Assembly: GCF_030813695.1 (NCBI RefSeq)
Contig: NZ_JAUSVA010000002.1
Coordinates: 7,587,501-7,651,500, forward strand
From: Kitasatospora herbaricolor
GTDB lineage: Bacteria > Actinomycetota > Actinomycetes > Streptomycetales > Streptomycetaceae
DNA length: 64,000 nucleotides
Direction of reading: 5' to 3'
Below the pieces are notes generated by a model that was not told the origin of the DNA, searched no databases, and saw only the letters and a list, made by a program, of their open reading frames with translations. The position numbers were made by a program, and so were the translations under genes. How positions within the stretch are numbered: the first letter of the stretch is position 1; every line of letters begins with the position of its first letter. This document shows, piece by piece, positions 38,691 through 46,806 of the stretch.

Positions 38691-40754
38691 CTAGGACTCG
38701 GCGGCGGTGATCTGGGCCGCGAGCGCGGCGGGCATGGGTTCGTGCCGCAGGTGGGCCCGGGAGAACTCGGCGGTGCCGTGGGTGAGCGAACGCAGGTCCA
38801 CGGGGTACCGGGCCAGTTCCAGTTCGGGGACCTCGGCGCGCAGCAGGGTCAGGCCGGGGCCGCCGATCTCGGTGCCCAGGACCCGGCCGCGGCGGGCGGA
38901 GAGGTCGCCGAGGACGGCGCCCAGGTAGTCGTCGGGCAGCAGGACGCTGACGGTGGCGACCGGTTCGAGCAGCCGGATCACCGCGTTCCCGGCGGCGTCG
39001 CGCAGGGCGAGGGCGGCGGCGCTCTGGAAGGCGGAGTCGGAGGAGTCCACCGAGTGGGCCTTGCCGTCGACCAGGGTGACCCGGACGTCGGTGAGCGGGT
39101 GCCCGGTGGTGACGCCCTTGGCGAGCTGCGCCCGGACGCCCTTCTCGACGGAGGGGATGAAGTGCTTGGGGACGCTGCCGCCGACCACCCGGTCCTGGAA
39201 CTCGAAGCCGGAGCCGGTCGGCAGCGGTTCCACCTCCAGGTCGCAGATGGCGTACTGGCCGTGGCCGCCGGACTGCTTGACCAGGCGGCCGTGGCCGGCG
39301 GCGGCGGTGCCGAAGGTCTCGCGCAGGGCCACCCGGTGCGGGACGGTGTCGACGTGCACGCCGTGCCGGCCCCGCAGCCGGTCGAGGACGACCTCGGCGT
39401 GCGCCTCGCCGGTGCACCACAGGACCAGCTGGTGGGTGTCGGCGTTCTGCTCCAGCCGCAGCGCCGGGTCCTCGGCGGTGAGCCGGGTGAGGGCCTGGGA
39501 GAGCTTGTCGTCGTCGGCCTTGCTGTGCGCCTCGACGGCGATCGGCAGCAGCGGCTCGGCGAGCGGCCACGGGTCGAGCGGCGCGGCGTGGCCGGGGTCG
39601 TTCAGGGTGTCGCCGGCCCGGGCGGAGCCGAGCTTGGCGATGCAGACGAGGTCGCCGGGCAGGGCGTGCGGGACGGGATGGTGCTGTTTGCCGAACGGGC
39701 TGGTGAGGGTGGTGACGCGTTCCTCGGTGGGTTCGCGGCCGTCCGGGCCGGTGATCTCCACGTGGGTGTCGGGGCGCAGGGTGCCGGCGAGCATCCGGAC
39801 CAGGCTGATCCGGCCGACGTAGGCGTCGCCGGTGATCCGGATCACCTGGGCGGCGAGGGGCGCGTCGGGGTCGCAGTCGGGGGCGGGCGGGCGGCGGTGG
39901 GTGGGGTCGGGGAAGGCGGTGGCGATGAGGTCGAGGAGCTCCGCGGCGCCCAGGCCGTTCTCGGTGGTGGCGAGCGCGGGGTGCAGGGCGCAGTCGAGCA
40001 CCTCCCGGCGCAGCCCGTCGGCGAGCGCGTCGGCGTCCAGCTCCTCGCCGGCGAGGTAGCGCTCCATGAGGGTGTCGTCCTGGCCGGAGATGGCCTCGAC
40101 CAGGCTCTCCCGGGCGGCGGCGCTCTCCGGGGTCGGGTCGGGGGCGGGGCCGTCGTCGCCGTAGCCGCGGCCGGTGAGCAGGTCCAGGGAGCCGGTGGGG
40201 CGGCCGTCGTGGTGCAGCGGGAGGTAGCGCGGGCGCAGGGTGTCGGGGCCAAGGCCGAAGGCGTCGTGGCAGGCGGTCAGGATCTCGTCGAAGCCGCTGC
40301 GGGCGATGTCGAACTTGGCGACGGCGACGGCCCGGGGGATGCCGGCGGCGGCGCACTCGCGCCACAGGGCGCGGGTGGGGGCGGTGACCGGGTCGGTGGC
40401 GGAGACCACGAAGACGGCGCCGTCGGCGGCGTGCAGGGCGGCGCGCAGTTCGGCGACGAAGTCGGGGTGGCCGGGCGGGTCCAGCAGGTTGATCTTGGTG
40501 TCCCGCCATTCCAGCGGGAGGACGGCGAGCTGCACCGAGCGCTGCTGCTTGTGCTCGATCTCCTCGTGGTCGGAGACGGTGTTGCCGTCGGGGACCCGGC
40601 CGGCCCGGGTGACGGCACCGGCGGTGAGGGCGAGGGACTCCGCGAGGGTGGTCTTGCCGGCACCGCTGCAGCCGATCAGGACGACGTTGCGCAGCTGCTG
40701 GGGGCGCTCCACCGGCGGGGCCTGCCCTGTTCGTACCGTGGCGCGGTCGGGCAT
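38691..40754 (-). CDS. Elongation factor G-like protein (EF-G2)
   Basis: A 687-residue paralogue of EF-G, with all five domains by length and similarity. The GTPase motifs are altered. G1 is GCSGAGKTT (residues ~28-36) and G3 is DPPGHPDF (EF-G: DTPGHVDF). The G2 effector region reads RSVQLAVLPLEW instead of RGITI-type, and the G4 NKxD is replaced by AKFD. Domains III-V are represented by VALRETFGTAAAGHGRLVKQSGG and GGSVPKHFIPSVEKGV. It is not the housekeeping EF-G. In mycobacteria the FusA2-type proteins are non-essential, and the role is unclear. It starts with ATG at 40754. Confidence 0.9.
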   Translation of the reverse strand: MPDRATVRTGQAPPVERPQQLRNVVLIGCSGAGKTTLAESLALTAGAVTRAGRVPDGNTVSDHEEIEHKQQRSVQLAVLPLEWRDTKINLLDPPGHPDFVAELRAALHAADGAVFVVSATDPVTAPTRALWRECAAAGIPRAVAVAKFDIARSGFDEILTACHDAFGLGPDTLRPRYLPLHHDGRPTGSLDLLTGRGYGDDGPAPDPTPESAAARESLVEAISGQDDTLMERYLAGEELDADALADGLRREVLDCALHPALATTENGLGAAELLDLIATAFPDPTHRRPPAPDCDPDAPLAAQVIRITGDAYVGRISLVRMLAGTLRPDTHVEITGPDGREPTEERVTTLTSPFGKQHHPVPHALPGDLVCIAKLGSARAGDTLNDPGHAAPLDPWPLAEPLLPIAVEAHSKADDDKLSQALTRLTAEDPALRLEQNADTHQLVLWCTGEAHAEVVLDRLRGRHGVHVDTVPHRVALRETFGTAAAGHGRLVKQSGGHGQYAICDLEVEPLPTGSGFEFQDRVVGGSVPKHFIPSVEKGVRAQLAKGVTTGHPLTDVRVTLVDGKAHSVDSSDSAFQSAAALALRDAAGNAVIRLLEPVATVSVLLPDDYLGAVLGDLSARRGRVLGTEIGGPGLTLLRAEVPELELARYPVDLRSLTHGTAEFSRAHLRHEPMPAALAAQITAAES

Positions 40755-41029
40755 CGGGGTTCTCCTCCCGTGGCGACGGACGGCTCCAAGTCTAGGTCCG
40801 GGACCGGGGCACCGGCTTGCGGTGGCGCCCGGCGATCACCCGGTGTGCGCGCGGATGTGCTTTGAGTAGTTGACAGTTGGGCCGAAAGCCTGCTTGCCGG
40901 TGCGGTGCGCGGGAGTGCGTGGCGGGCGTGGATACCATGGGTCAGCCGGGTGGGCTGATCCACTCGGCCGCCTGCCGCGGATCGCGGCCCTCGGCGGACA
41001 CCGGTGAGATCGGAGCGGTCCGGAAGGCC
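40755..41029 (+). promoter_or_regulatory. Divergent region upstream of pgsA
   Basis: This 275-bp gap has TTGACA at 40870-40875, a perfect -35 hexamer but with no good -10 at 16-18 bp. It also has TACCAT at 40933-40938, the hexamer also found upstream of thrS and rel. Confidence 0.3.
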
Positions 41030-41689
41030 ATGCTCAACAAATACGCGCGTGCCTTCTTCACACGTGTCCTGACCCCGTTCGCCGCCTTTCTGATCCGCCT
41101 GGGCGTGAGCCCGGACGCCGTGACGCTGATCGGGACGGCCGGATCGGTCGCCGGCGCGCTGGTGTTCTTCCCCCGCGGGGAGTTCTTCTGGGGCACCATC
41201 ACGATCACCCTGTTCATCTTCTCCGACCTGGTCGACGGGAACATGGCGCGCCAGCTGGGCCGTACCAGCAAGTGGGGCGCTTTCCTGGACTCGACGCTCG
41301 ACCGGGTCGCGGACGCGGCGATCTTCGGCGGACTGGCCATGTGGTACGCGGGCAAGGGCGACAACAACCTGCTCTGCGCGGTGGCGATCTTCTGCCTGGC
41401 GAGCGGCCTGGTGGTCTCCTACACCAAGGCCCGGGCGGAGAGCCAGGGCCTGCCCTGTGACGTCTCGGGGCTGGTGGAACGGGCCGAGCGGCTGGTGATC
41501 AGCCTGGTCGCGGCCGGGGTCGCGGGCCTGCACACCTTCGGGGTCCCGTACGTCGAGTGGCTGCTGCCGTTCGCGCTCTGGGTGGTGGCCGCGGGGAGCC
41601 TGGTGACGGTGTTCCAGCGGATGCTGACCGTGCGCCGGGAGGCGTTCGAGGCGGACCGCCTGGAGGCGGGGAGTCGGGGGACGGCGTGA
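41030..41689 (+). CDS. pgsA: Phosphatidylinositol phosphate synthase (CDP-alcohol phosphatidyltransferase)
   Basis: Makes phosphatidylinositol phosphate from CDP-diacylglycerol and inositol phosphate in the membrane. The 219-residue product has the CDP-alcohol signature with all catalytic acids: DLVDGNMARQLGRTSK followed by GAFLDSTLDR (residues ~66-92), in the D-x2-DG-x2-AR-x8-G-x3-D-x3-D spacing. About six hydrophobic segments are visible. The ATG at 41030 is preceded closely by GGAAGG. It overlaps the acyltransferase start by 4 bp and heads the PI mannoside operon, which is why PI phosphate synthase is preferred over phosphatidylglycerophosphate synthase. Confidence 0.92.
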   Translation: MLNKYARAFFTRVLTPFAAFLIRLGVSPDAVTLIGTAGSVAGALVFFPRGEFFWGTITITLFIFSDLVDGNMARQLGRTSKWGAFLDSTLDRVADAAIFGGLAMWYAGKGDNNLLCAVAIFCLASGLVVSYTKARAESQGLPCDVSGLVERAERLVISLVAAGVAGLHTFGVPYVEWLLPFALWVVAAGSLVTVFQRMLTVRREAFEADRLEAGSRGTA

Positions 41690-42654
41690 AGGACCGGATG
41701 GTCTACTCGGCGTACGCGCTGGGCTGGGCGGCACTGAAGCATCTGCCCGAGCGGGCGGCCGAAGGGCTGTTCGACCAGATCGCGGACGCGGCCTGGCGCA
41801 AGCGGGGAAAGCGGGTGCTGCAACTGGAGGCCAACCTGCTGCGGGTGCGCCCGGACGCGGACGAGGCCCGGCTGCGGGAGCTCTCCCGGGCCGGCATGCG
41901 CTCCTACCTGCGGTACTGGATGGAGTCGTTCCGGCTGCCGGTCTGGAGCCGGGAGCGGATCGCCCGGAGCGTGGCCGTGGAGGGCCTGGAGCACCTCACC
42001 GGGGCGATGGAGTCCGGGCGCGGGTCGGTGATAGCGCTGCCGCACATGGGCAACTGGGACCTGGCCGGCGCCTGGGTCGCCTCGCACGAGGGGTACCCCT
42101 TCACCACCGTCGCCGAGCGGCTGGAGCCGGAGCGGCTGTTCGAGCGCTTCGTGGCGTACCGGGAGAGCCTCGGCATGGAGGTGCTGCCGCTGACCGGCAG
42201 CGACGTGTCGGTGGTCGGCACGCTGGCCCGGCGCCTGCGGGCCGGCAAGCTGGTCTGCCTGGTCGGCGACCGGGACCTCTCGGAGGCCGGCGTGGAGGTG
42301 ACCTTCTTCGGGGAGGCCACCCGGATGCCGGCCGGCCCGGCCGCGCTGTGCCTGCGCACGGGGGCCGCGCTGCTGCCGGTGACGCTCTGGTACGACGGCC
42401 CGGTGATGCGGGCCCGGATCCACCCCGAGGTGCTGCCGCCGGCCGGCGACGACCCGAAGGCGCGCACCGCGGCGATGGTCCAGTCGATGGCCGACGTGTG
42501 GGCCGAGGGCATCCGCGAGCACCCCGAGGACTGGCACATGCTGCAGCGGCTGTGGCTGGCTGACCTGCGGGTCCGCGAGCCGGCCGCCGCCGAGCCGGCC
42601 GCGCCGGTGCCCGCACCCGGTACCGAGCCGGCCGCCGAGCCGGCCGGGCCCTGA
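41686..42654 (+). CDS. Phosphatidylinositol mannoside acyltransferase (LpxL/HtrB-like)
   Basis: Acylates a mannose of phosphatidylinositol mannosides. The 322-residue product has the acyltransferase block with the HxxxxD motif in PHMGNWD (residues ~119-125), the G-D-R-D segment LVGDRDLS (near residue 190) and the fold of the LpxL/HtrB family. The last ~25 residues are Ala/Pro/Glu-rich and variable. The GTG start overlaps the pgsA stop (GTGA). It lies between pgsA and pimA, exactly as in the mycobacterial PIM cluster, so the substrate call rests on both similarity and position. Confidence 0.9.
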   Translation: MKDRMVYSAYALGWAALKHLPERAAEGLFDQIADAAWRKRGKRVLQLEANLLRVRPDADEARLRELSRAGMRSYLRYWMESFRLPVWSRERIARSVAVEGLEHLTGAMESGRGSVIALPHMGNWDLAGAWVASHEGYPFTTVAERLEPERLFERFVAYRESLGMEVLPLTGSDVSVVGTLARRLRAGKLVCLVGDRDLSEAGVEVTFFGEATRMPAGPAALCLRTGAALLPVTLWYDGPVMRARIHPEVLPPAGDDPKARTAAMVQSMADVWAEGIREHPEDWHMLQRLWLADLRVREPAAAEPAAPVPAPGTEPAAEPAGP

Positions 42655-42674
42655 AGCAGCGTGAGAGGAACCTG

Positions 42675-43862
42675 GTGAAGATCGGCATCGTCTGCCCGTA
42701 CGACTGGGACGTCCCCGGTGGCGTGCAGTTCCACATCCGGGACCTCGCCGAGCACCTGATCGCGCTGGGCCACCAGGTCTCGGTGCTGGCGCCGGCCGAG
42801 GACGACGAGGCGCTGCCCCCGTACGTGGTCTCGGCCGGGCGCGCGGTGGCCGTGCCGTACAACGGCTCGGTGGCCCGGCTCAGCTTCGGCATCCTGTCGG
42901 CGGCCCGGGTGCGGCGCTGGCTGAACGACGGGCGCTTCGACATCCTGCACGTGCACGAGCCGGCCTCGCCGAGCCTGTCGATGCTGGCGGCCTGGTCGGC
43001 GACGGGCCCGATGGTGGGGACCTTCCACACCTCCAACCCGCGCTCGCGGGCGATGATCGCGGCCTCGCCGATCCTGCAGCCCGGCCTGGAGAAGATGCGG
43101 GCCCGGATCGCGGTCAGCGAGTACGCCCGGCGCACCCTGGTCGAGCACCTGGGCGGCGACGCGGTGGTCATCCCCAACGGCGTCGACGTCGGCTTCTTCG
43201 CCGAGGCCGAGCCGGACGACCGCTGGACGGGCGGCGCGGCGGACGGCGAACCGGGCACGATCGGCTTCATCGGCCGGATCAACGAGCCGCGCAAGGGTCT
43301 GCCGACCCTGCTGGCGGCCCTGCCGAAGATCCTGGCGCAGCGCCCCGGGGTGCGGCTGCTGGTGGCGGGCAAGGGCGACGAGGAGGAGGCCGTGGCCGGC
43401 CTGGCTCCCGAGGTCCGCGCCCAGGTGGAGTTCCTCGGCATGGTCAGCGACCGGGAGAAGGCCCGGCTGCTGCGCAGCGTCGACCTGTACGTGGCGCCGA
43501 ACACCGGCGGCGAGAGCTTCGGGATCATCCTGGTGGAGGCGATGTCGGCGGGTGCGCCGGTGCTGGCCAGCGACCTGGACGCGTTCAAGCAGGTGCTGGA
43601 CGGCGGTGACGCGGGGGAGCTGTTCCCGGTCGAGGACGCCGACGCGCTGGCGGTCGCGGCGCTGCGGCTGCTGGGCGACCCGGGCCGGCTGGAGGAACTG
43701 CGCAAGGCGGCCTCGCGGCACGTCCGGCGCTTCGACTGGTCGACGGTCGGCGCGGACATCCTGGCGGTGTACGAGACGGTCACCGACGGTGCGCCCGCGG
43801 CGGTGCGGGTGGAGGACGAGCGGACGGGCTGGCGCGGCCGGCTGGGGCTGGCCCGGGACTGA
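42675..43862 (+). CDS. pimA: Phosphatidylinositol alpha-mannosyltransferase
   Basis: Transfers mannose from GDP-mannose to phosphatidylinositol on the inner face of the membrane, the first mannosylation of PIM synthesis. The 395-residue protein has a GT4/GT-B fold: IGIVCPYDWDVPGGVQFHI at the start (donor/acceptor loop), HVHEPASPSLSMLA, and the GT4 nucleotide-sugar motif NTGGESFGIILVEAMSAGAPV (near residues 277-297, with the conserved Glu pair). The GTG at 42675 has GAGAGGAA upstream. It is 20 bp after the acyltransferase. The order matches the mycobacterial pgsA-patA-pimA cluster. Confidence 0.93.
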   Translation: MKIGIVCPYDWDVPGGVQFHIRDLAEHLIALGHQVSVLAPAEDDEALPPYVVSAGRAVAVPYNGSVARLSFGILSAARVRRWLNDGRFDILHVHEPASPSLSMLAAWSATGPMVGTFHTSNPRSRAMIAASPILQPGLEKMRARIAVSEYARRTLVEHLGGDAVVIPNGVDVGFFAEAEPDDRWTGGAADGEPGTIGFIGRINEPRKGLPTLLAALPKILAQRPGVRLLVAGKGDEEEAVAGLAPEVRAQVEFLGMVSDREKARLLRSVDLYVAPNTGGESFGIILVEAMSAGAPVLASDLDAFKQVLDGGDAGELFPVEDADALAVAALRLLGDPGRLEELRKAASRHVRRFDWSTVGADILAVYETVTDGAPAAVRVEDERTGWRGRLGLARD

Positions 43863-44013
43863 GCGCGCCTGGCGGGCCTGACCCGGCGGCGGTGGCGGGC
43901 CCCGGCGGCCCGGGCCCCGGTCCGCTCCGGCCCACGCGCTGGTTAGGGTGTCCCGGGGGCCCGCCAGGACGGCGGGCGCCGTCACCGACGCCCGTCCGAG
44001 CCCGGAGGCCCAG

Positions 44014-44382
44014 ATGCCGCAGATCTCCGTCGACTACTCCGCGAACCTGGCGGACGCCTTCGACCGCCGGGCCCTCGGCCTGGCCCTGAACCAGCTCGCC
44101 GTGAAGTTCCTCACCGTCGCCCCGGACGGGTGCAAGACGCGCTTCCGCCGGGCCGATGAGACCGTCGTGGTGGGGGAGCGGGCGGAGGGCCAGGACCTGG
44201 TCCTGGTGGACTTCCAGATCTTCCCCGGGCGCACCCCGGAGGCGAAGGCGGGGCTCACCGAGGCCGTGCTCGCGCTGCTGGCCGAGCACCTGCCGGCGGC
44301 GCCGGGCCGGCGCCTGCACACCGCGGTGAAGGTGGTCGACATGGACAGCGACAGCTACCGGGGCACCACGCTCGACGGCTGA
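44014..44382 (+). CDS. 5-carboxymethyl-2-hydroxymuconate isomerase (CHMI) family tautomerase
   Basis: A 122-residue tautomerase-superfamily protein. The mature N-terminal proline, which is the catalytic base of the family, follows the start Met (MPQISVDYSANLADAF). In E. coli the family member works in homoprotocatechuate degradation, but no other genes of that pathway are here, so the real substrate may differ. The ATG at 44014 has GGAGG at 5-6 bases. It is 151 bp after pimA and 29 bp before the LemA-like gene. Confidence 0.87.
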   Translation: MPQISVDYSANLADAFDRRALGLALNQLAVKFLTVAPDGCKTRFRRADETVVVGERAEGQDLVLVDFQIFPGRTPEAKAGLTEAVLALLAEHLPAAPGRRLHTAVKVVDMDSDSYRGTTLDG

Positions 44383-44397
44383 CCGGCGGGCACCCGG

Positions 44398-44403
44398 TAG
44401 CGT
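44398..44403 (+). promoter_or_regulatory. -10 element of the LemA-like gene, probably leaderless
   Basis: TAGCGT, 8 bases before the GTG at 44412, a spacing that would start the message at the start codon. The gene has no ribosome site. Confidence 0.35.
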
Positions 44404-44411
44404 TGCGCCCC

Positions 44412-44957
44412 GTGACTACCTGGATCTGGGCGGCCGTGGCCGTGGTGTTGTGCGGGATGTACCTGAGTTGGACGGCCGGGCGCCTCGACCGGCTGCACGC
44501 CCGGATCGACGCGGCCCGCGCGGCGCTGGACGCCCAGTTGGTCCGGCGGGCCTCGGTGACGCTGGAGCTGGCGACCTCGGGCCTGCTGGACCCGGCGGCC
44601 TCGCTGCTGCTCTACGAGGCCTCGCACTCGGCCCGGCAGTCCGAGGACGAGCACCGCGAGGTGGCGGAGAGCGAGCTGAGCCTGGCGCTGCGCGCGGTGT
44701 TCGCCGAGCCGGAGCAGCTCGCGGTGCTGGTCGCGGCCCCCGGCGGTGAAGAAGCTGTGAAGGATCTGACGGCCGCCGTCCGCCGCGTGCCGATGGCCAG
44801 GCGGTTCCACAACGACGCCGTCCGGGCCGCCCGCGCGGTGCGCGAGCACCGGCTGGTGCGCTACTTCCGCCTTGCGGGGAAGGCGCCGTTCCCGATGGCC
44901 TTCGAGATGGACGACGCCCCTCCGCTCGCGCTGACCCCCGAGGGAGCCCCGGCCTAG
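44412..44957 (+). CDS. LemA-like membrane protein
   Basis: A 181-residue protein with one N-terminal membrane helix (TTWIWAAVAVVLCGMYLSW) and an all-helical soluble part. It matches the general LemA layout: GRLDRLHARIDAARAALDAQLVRRASVTLELA after the helix, and FHNDAVRAARAVREHRLVRYFRLAGKAPFPMAFEMDD near the C-terminus (split here only to show position). LemA-type proteins have no settled function. The GTG at 44412 is chosen; a TTG at 44403 overlaps the -10 box. It is upstream of pdxS, with about 136 bp between. Confidence 0.7.
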   Translation: MTTWIWAAVAVVLCGMYLSWTAGRLDRLHARIDAARAALDAQLVRRASVTLELATSGLLDPAASLLLYEASHSARQSEDEHREVAESELSLALRAVFAEPEQLAVLVAAPGGEEAVKDLTAAVRRVPMARRFHNDAVRAARAVREHRLVRYFRLAGKAPFPMAFEMDDAPPLALTPEGAPA

Positions 44958-45046
44958 GGGCCCGCGGGGCCCGCCTGGCTTCGGCCTGTTTGTCGTATCC
45001 CGGAAGCCCGCATGGACTTGGTGGCGCATGGGGCCGAGCCCATGTC

Positions 45047-45062
45047 CGCCTAACATAAGGCG
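45047..45062 (+). promoter_or_regulatory. Palindrome over a possible pdxS -10 box
   Basis: CGCCT-N6-AGGCG (45047-45051 with 45058-45062) surrounds TAACAT, which may be the -10 of pdxS. A regulator binding here would block or drive the promoter. No regulator gene is adjacent. Confidence 0.3.
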
Positions 45063-45093
45063 ATAGCACTTTCATCTTCGAGTGAGGTCTCAC

Positions 45094-46005
45094 GTGTCCA
45101 CCACCCCCATCACCGCAGACCAGCCGCAGATCGGTACCGCCCGGGTCAAGCGCGGCATGGCCGAGCAGCTCAAGGGCGGTGTGATCATGGACGTGGTCAA
45201 CGCCGAGCAGGCGAAGATCGCTGAAGACGCCGGCGCCGTGGCCGTCATGGCCCTGGAGCGGGTCCCCGCCGACATCCGCAAGGACGGCGGCGTGGCCCGG
45301 ATGTCCGACCCGGACATGATCGACGGCATCATCAACGCCGTGTCCATCCCGGTGATGGCCAAGTCCCGGATCGGCCACTTCGTCGAGGCCCAGGTCCTGC
45401 AGGCGCTCGGCGTGGACTACATCGACGAGTCCGAGGTGCTGACCCCGGCCGACGAGGTCAACCACTCCGACAAGTGGGCGTTCACCACCCCCTTCGTCTG
45501 TGGCGCCACCAACCTGGGCGAGGCGCTGCGCCGCATCGCCGAGGGTGCGGCCATGATCCGCTCCAAGGGCGAGGCCGGTACCGGCAACGTGGTCGAGGCC
45601 GTCCGCCACATGCGCCAGATCCGCGCCGACATCAAGCGCCTCACCACCCTCGACGAGACCGAGCTCTTCGTCGCCGCCAAGAACCTCCAGGCGCCGTACG
45701 AGCTGGTCAAGGAGGTCGCGCAGCTGGGCAAGCTCCCGGTCGTGCTGTTCTCCGCCGGTGGCGTGGCCACCCCGGCCGACGCGGCCCTGATGATGCAGCT
45801 CGGCGCCGAGGGCGTCTTCGTCGGCTCGGGCATCTTCAAGTCCGGCGACCCGGCCAAGCGCGCCGCCGCCGTCGTGAAGGCCACCACCTTCTTCGACGAC
45901 CCGAAGGTCATCGCGGACGTCTCGCGCGGCCTGGGCGAGGCCATGGTCGGCATCAACTGCGACACCCTCCCCGAGGCCGAGCGGTACGCCAACCGCGGCT
46001 GGTAG
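45094..46005 (+). CDS. pdxS: Pyridoxal 5'-phosphate synthase, lyase subunit PdxS
   Basis: Makes PLP from ribose 5-phosphate, glyceraldehyde 3-phosphate and ammonia, as a dodecamer with PdxT. 303 residues. Strongly conserved stretches include RVKRGMAEQLKGGVIMDVV, the catalytic Lys region in VMAKSRIGHFVEAQVLQ (near residues 87-103), and SEVLTPADEVNHSDKW. The GTG at 45094 with GAGG upstream gives the usual N-terminus; a GTG at 45082 is in frame and less likely. Its partner pdxT lies 89 bp downstream across a perfect hairpin. Confidence 0.97.
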   Translation: MSTTPITADQPQIGTARVKRGMAEQLKGGVIMDVVNAEQAKIAEDAGAVAVMALERVPADIRKDGGVARMSDPDMIDGIINAVSIPVMAKSRIGHFVEAQVLQALGVDYIDESEVLTPADEVNHSDKWAFTTPFVCGATNLGEALRRIAEGAAMIRSKGEAGTGNVVEAVRHMRQIRADIKRLTTLDETELFVAAKNLQAPYELVKEVAQLGKLPVVLFSAGGVATPADAALMMQLGAEGVFVGSGIFKSGDPAKRAAAVVKATTFFDDPKVIADVSRGLGEAMVGINCDTLPEAERYANRGW

Positions 46006-46014
46006 TCCCTGCCC

Positions 46015-46055
46015 GACGGCCCGCCGCGCGGATTCACGGAGCGCGGCGGGCCGTC
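46015..46055 (+). terminator. Perfect hairpin between pdxS and pdxT
   Basis: A 15-bp perfect stem (46015-46029 with 46041-46055) begins 9 bp after the pdxS stop. Since pdxT has no obvious promoter, this may set a lower level of pdxT, as a partial terminator. Confidence 0.6.
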
Positions 46056-46094
46056 GTGCGTCGTCCGTACGAGAATTCTGAAGAGGTAGCAACC

Positions 46095-46727
46095 GTGTCG
46101 AGCCGTACTCCAGTCATCGGCGTCCTGGCCCTGCAGGGCGACGTCCGCGAGCACCTGATCGCGCTTGCCGAGGCCGACGCGCTGGCGCGCCCGGTGCGCC
46201 GCCCCGAGGAGCTCGCCGAGGTCGACGCGCTGGTGATCCCCGGTGGCGAGTCCACCACCATGTCCAAGCTGGCGCTCGCCTTCGGGATGATGGCGCCGCT
46301 GCGCGAGCGGGTCGCCGCCGGGATGCCGGTCTACGGCTCCTGCGCCGGCATGATCATGCTCGCCGACAAGATCCTCGACGGCCGGGACGACCAGGAGACG
46401 GTCGGCGGCATCGACATGACGGTGCGGCGCAACGCCTTCGGCCGCCAGAACGAGTCCTTCGAGTCCGCGATCGAGTTCAAGGGCATCGAGGGCCAGGGCC
46501 CGGCCGGCGAGGCCGTGCACGGCGTCTTCATCCGCGCCCCCTGGGTCGAGGCCGTGGGCGCGGGCGTCGAGGTGCTGGCCGAGCTGTCGGCGGCGGACGG
46601 TCCGGAGAGCCGGATCGTGGCGGTCCGTCAGGGCAACCTGCTGGCAACCTCGTTCCACCCCGAGCTGACCGGCGACCACCGGGTGCACGAGTACTTCGTG
46701 CGGATGGTCGAAGCCGCCGCGCGCTGA
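46095..46727 (+). CDS. pdxT: Pyridoxal 5'-phosphate synthase, glutaminase subunit PdxT
   Basis: Class I glutaminase that gives ammonia to PdxS. The 210-residue product has the nucleophile Cys in YGSCAGMIML (near residue 82), the oxyanion strand PGGESTTMSKL (near residue 50) and the His/Glu of the triad in FHPELTGD (near residue 185). The GTG at 46095 has GAAGAGG upstream. Immediately upstream gene is pdxS; yebC follows 79 bp later. Confidence 0.97.
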   Translation: MSSRTPVIGVLALQGDVREHLIALAEADALARPVRRPEELAEVDALVIPGGESTTMSKLALAFGMMAPLRERVAAGMPVYGSCAGMIMLADKILDGRDDQETVGGIDMTVRRNAFGRQNESFESAIEFKGIEGQGPAGEAVHGVFIRAPWVEAVGAGVEVLAELSAADGPESRIVAVRQGNLLATSFHPELTGDHRVHEYFVRMVEAAAR

Positions 46728-46806
46728 ACCGGTGCCCCCGCCGCACTGCGGCACCGGTAAGATCTCTCCTGTTCATTTCCCTTTTGGCGACGTAAAGGAG
46801 CTGGCG

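Noticed and set aside
40870..40875. Perfect TTGACA as pgsA promoter
   Set aside because: No acceptable -10 at 16-18 bp (CTTGCC), so on its own it is not a convincing promoter.
43863..44013. Extra gene between pimA and the CHMI gene
   Set aside because: The upstream extension of the CHMI frame lacks a ribosome site, and the protein needs Pro as its second residue.
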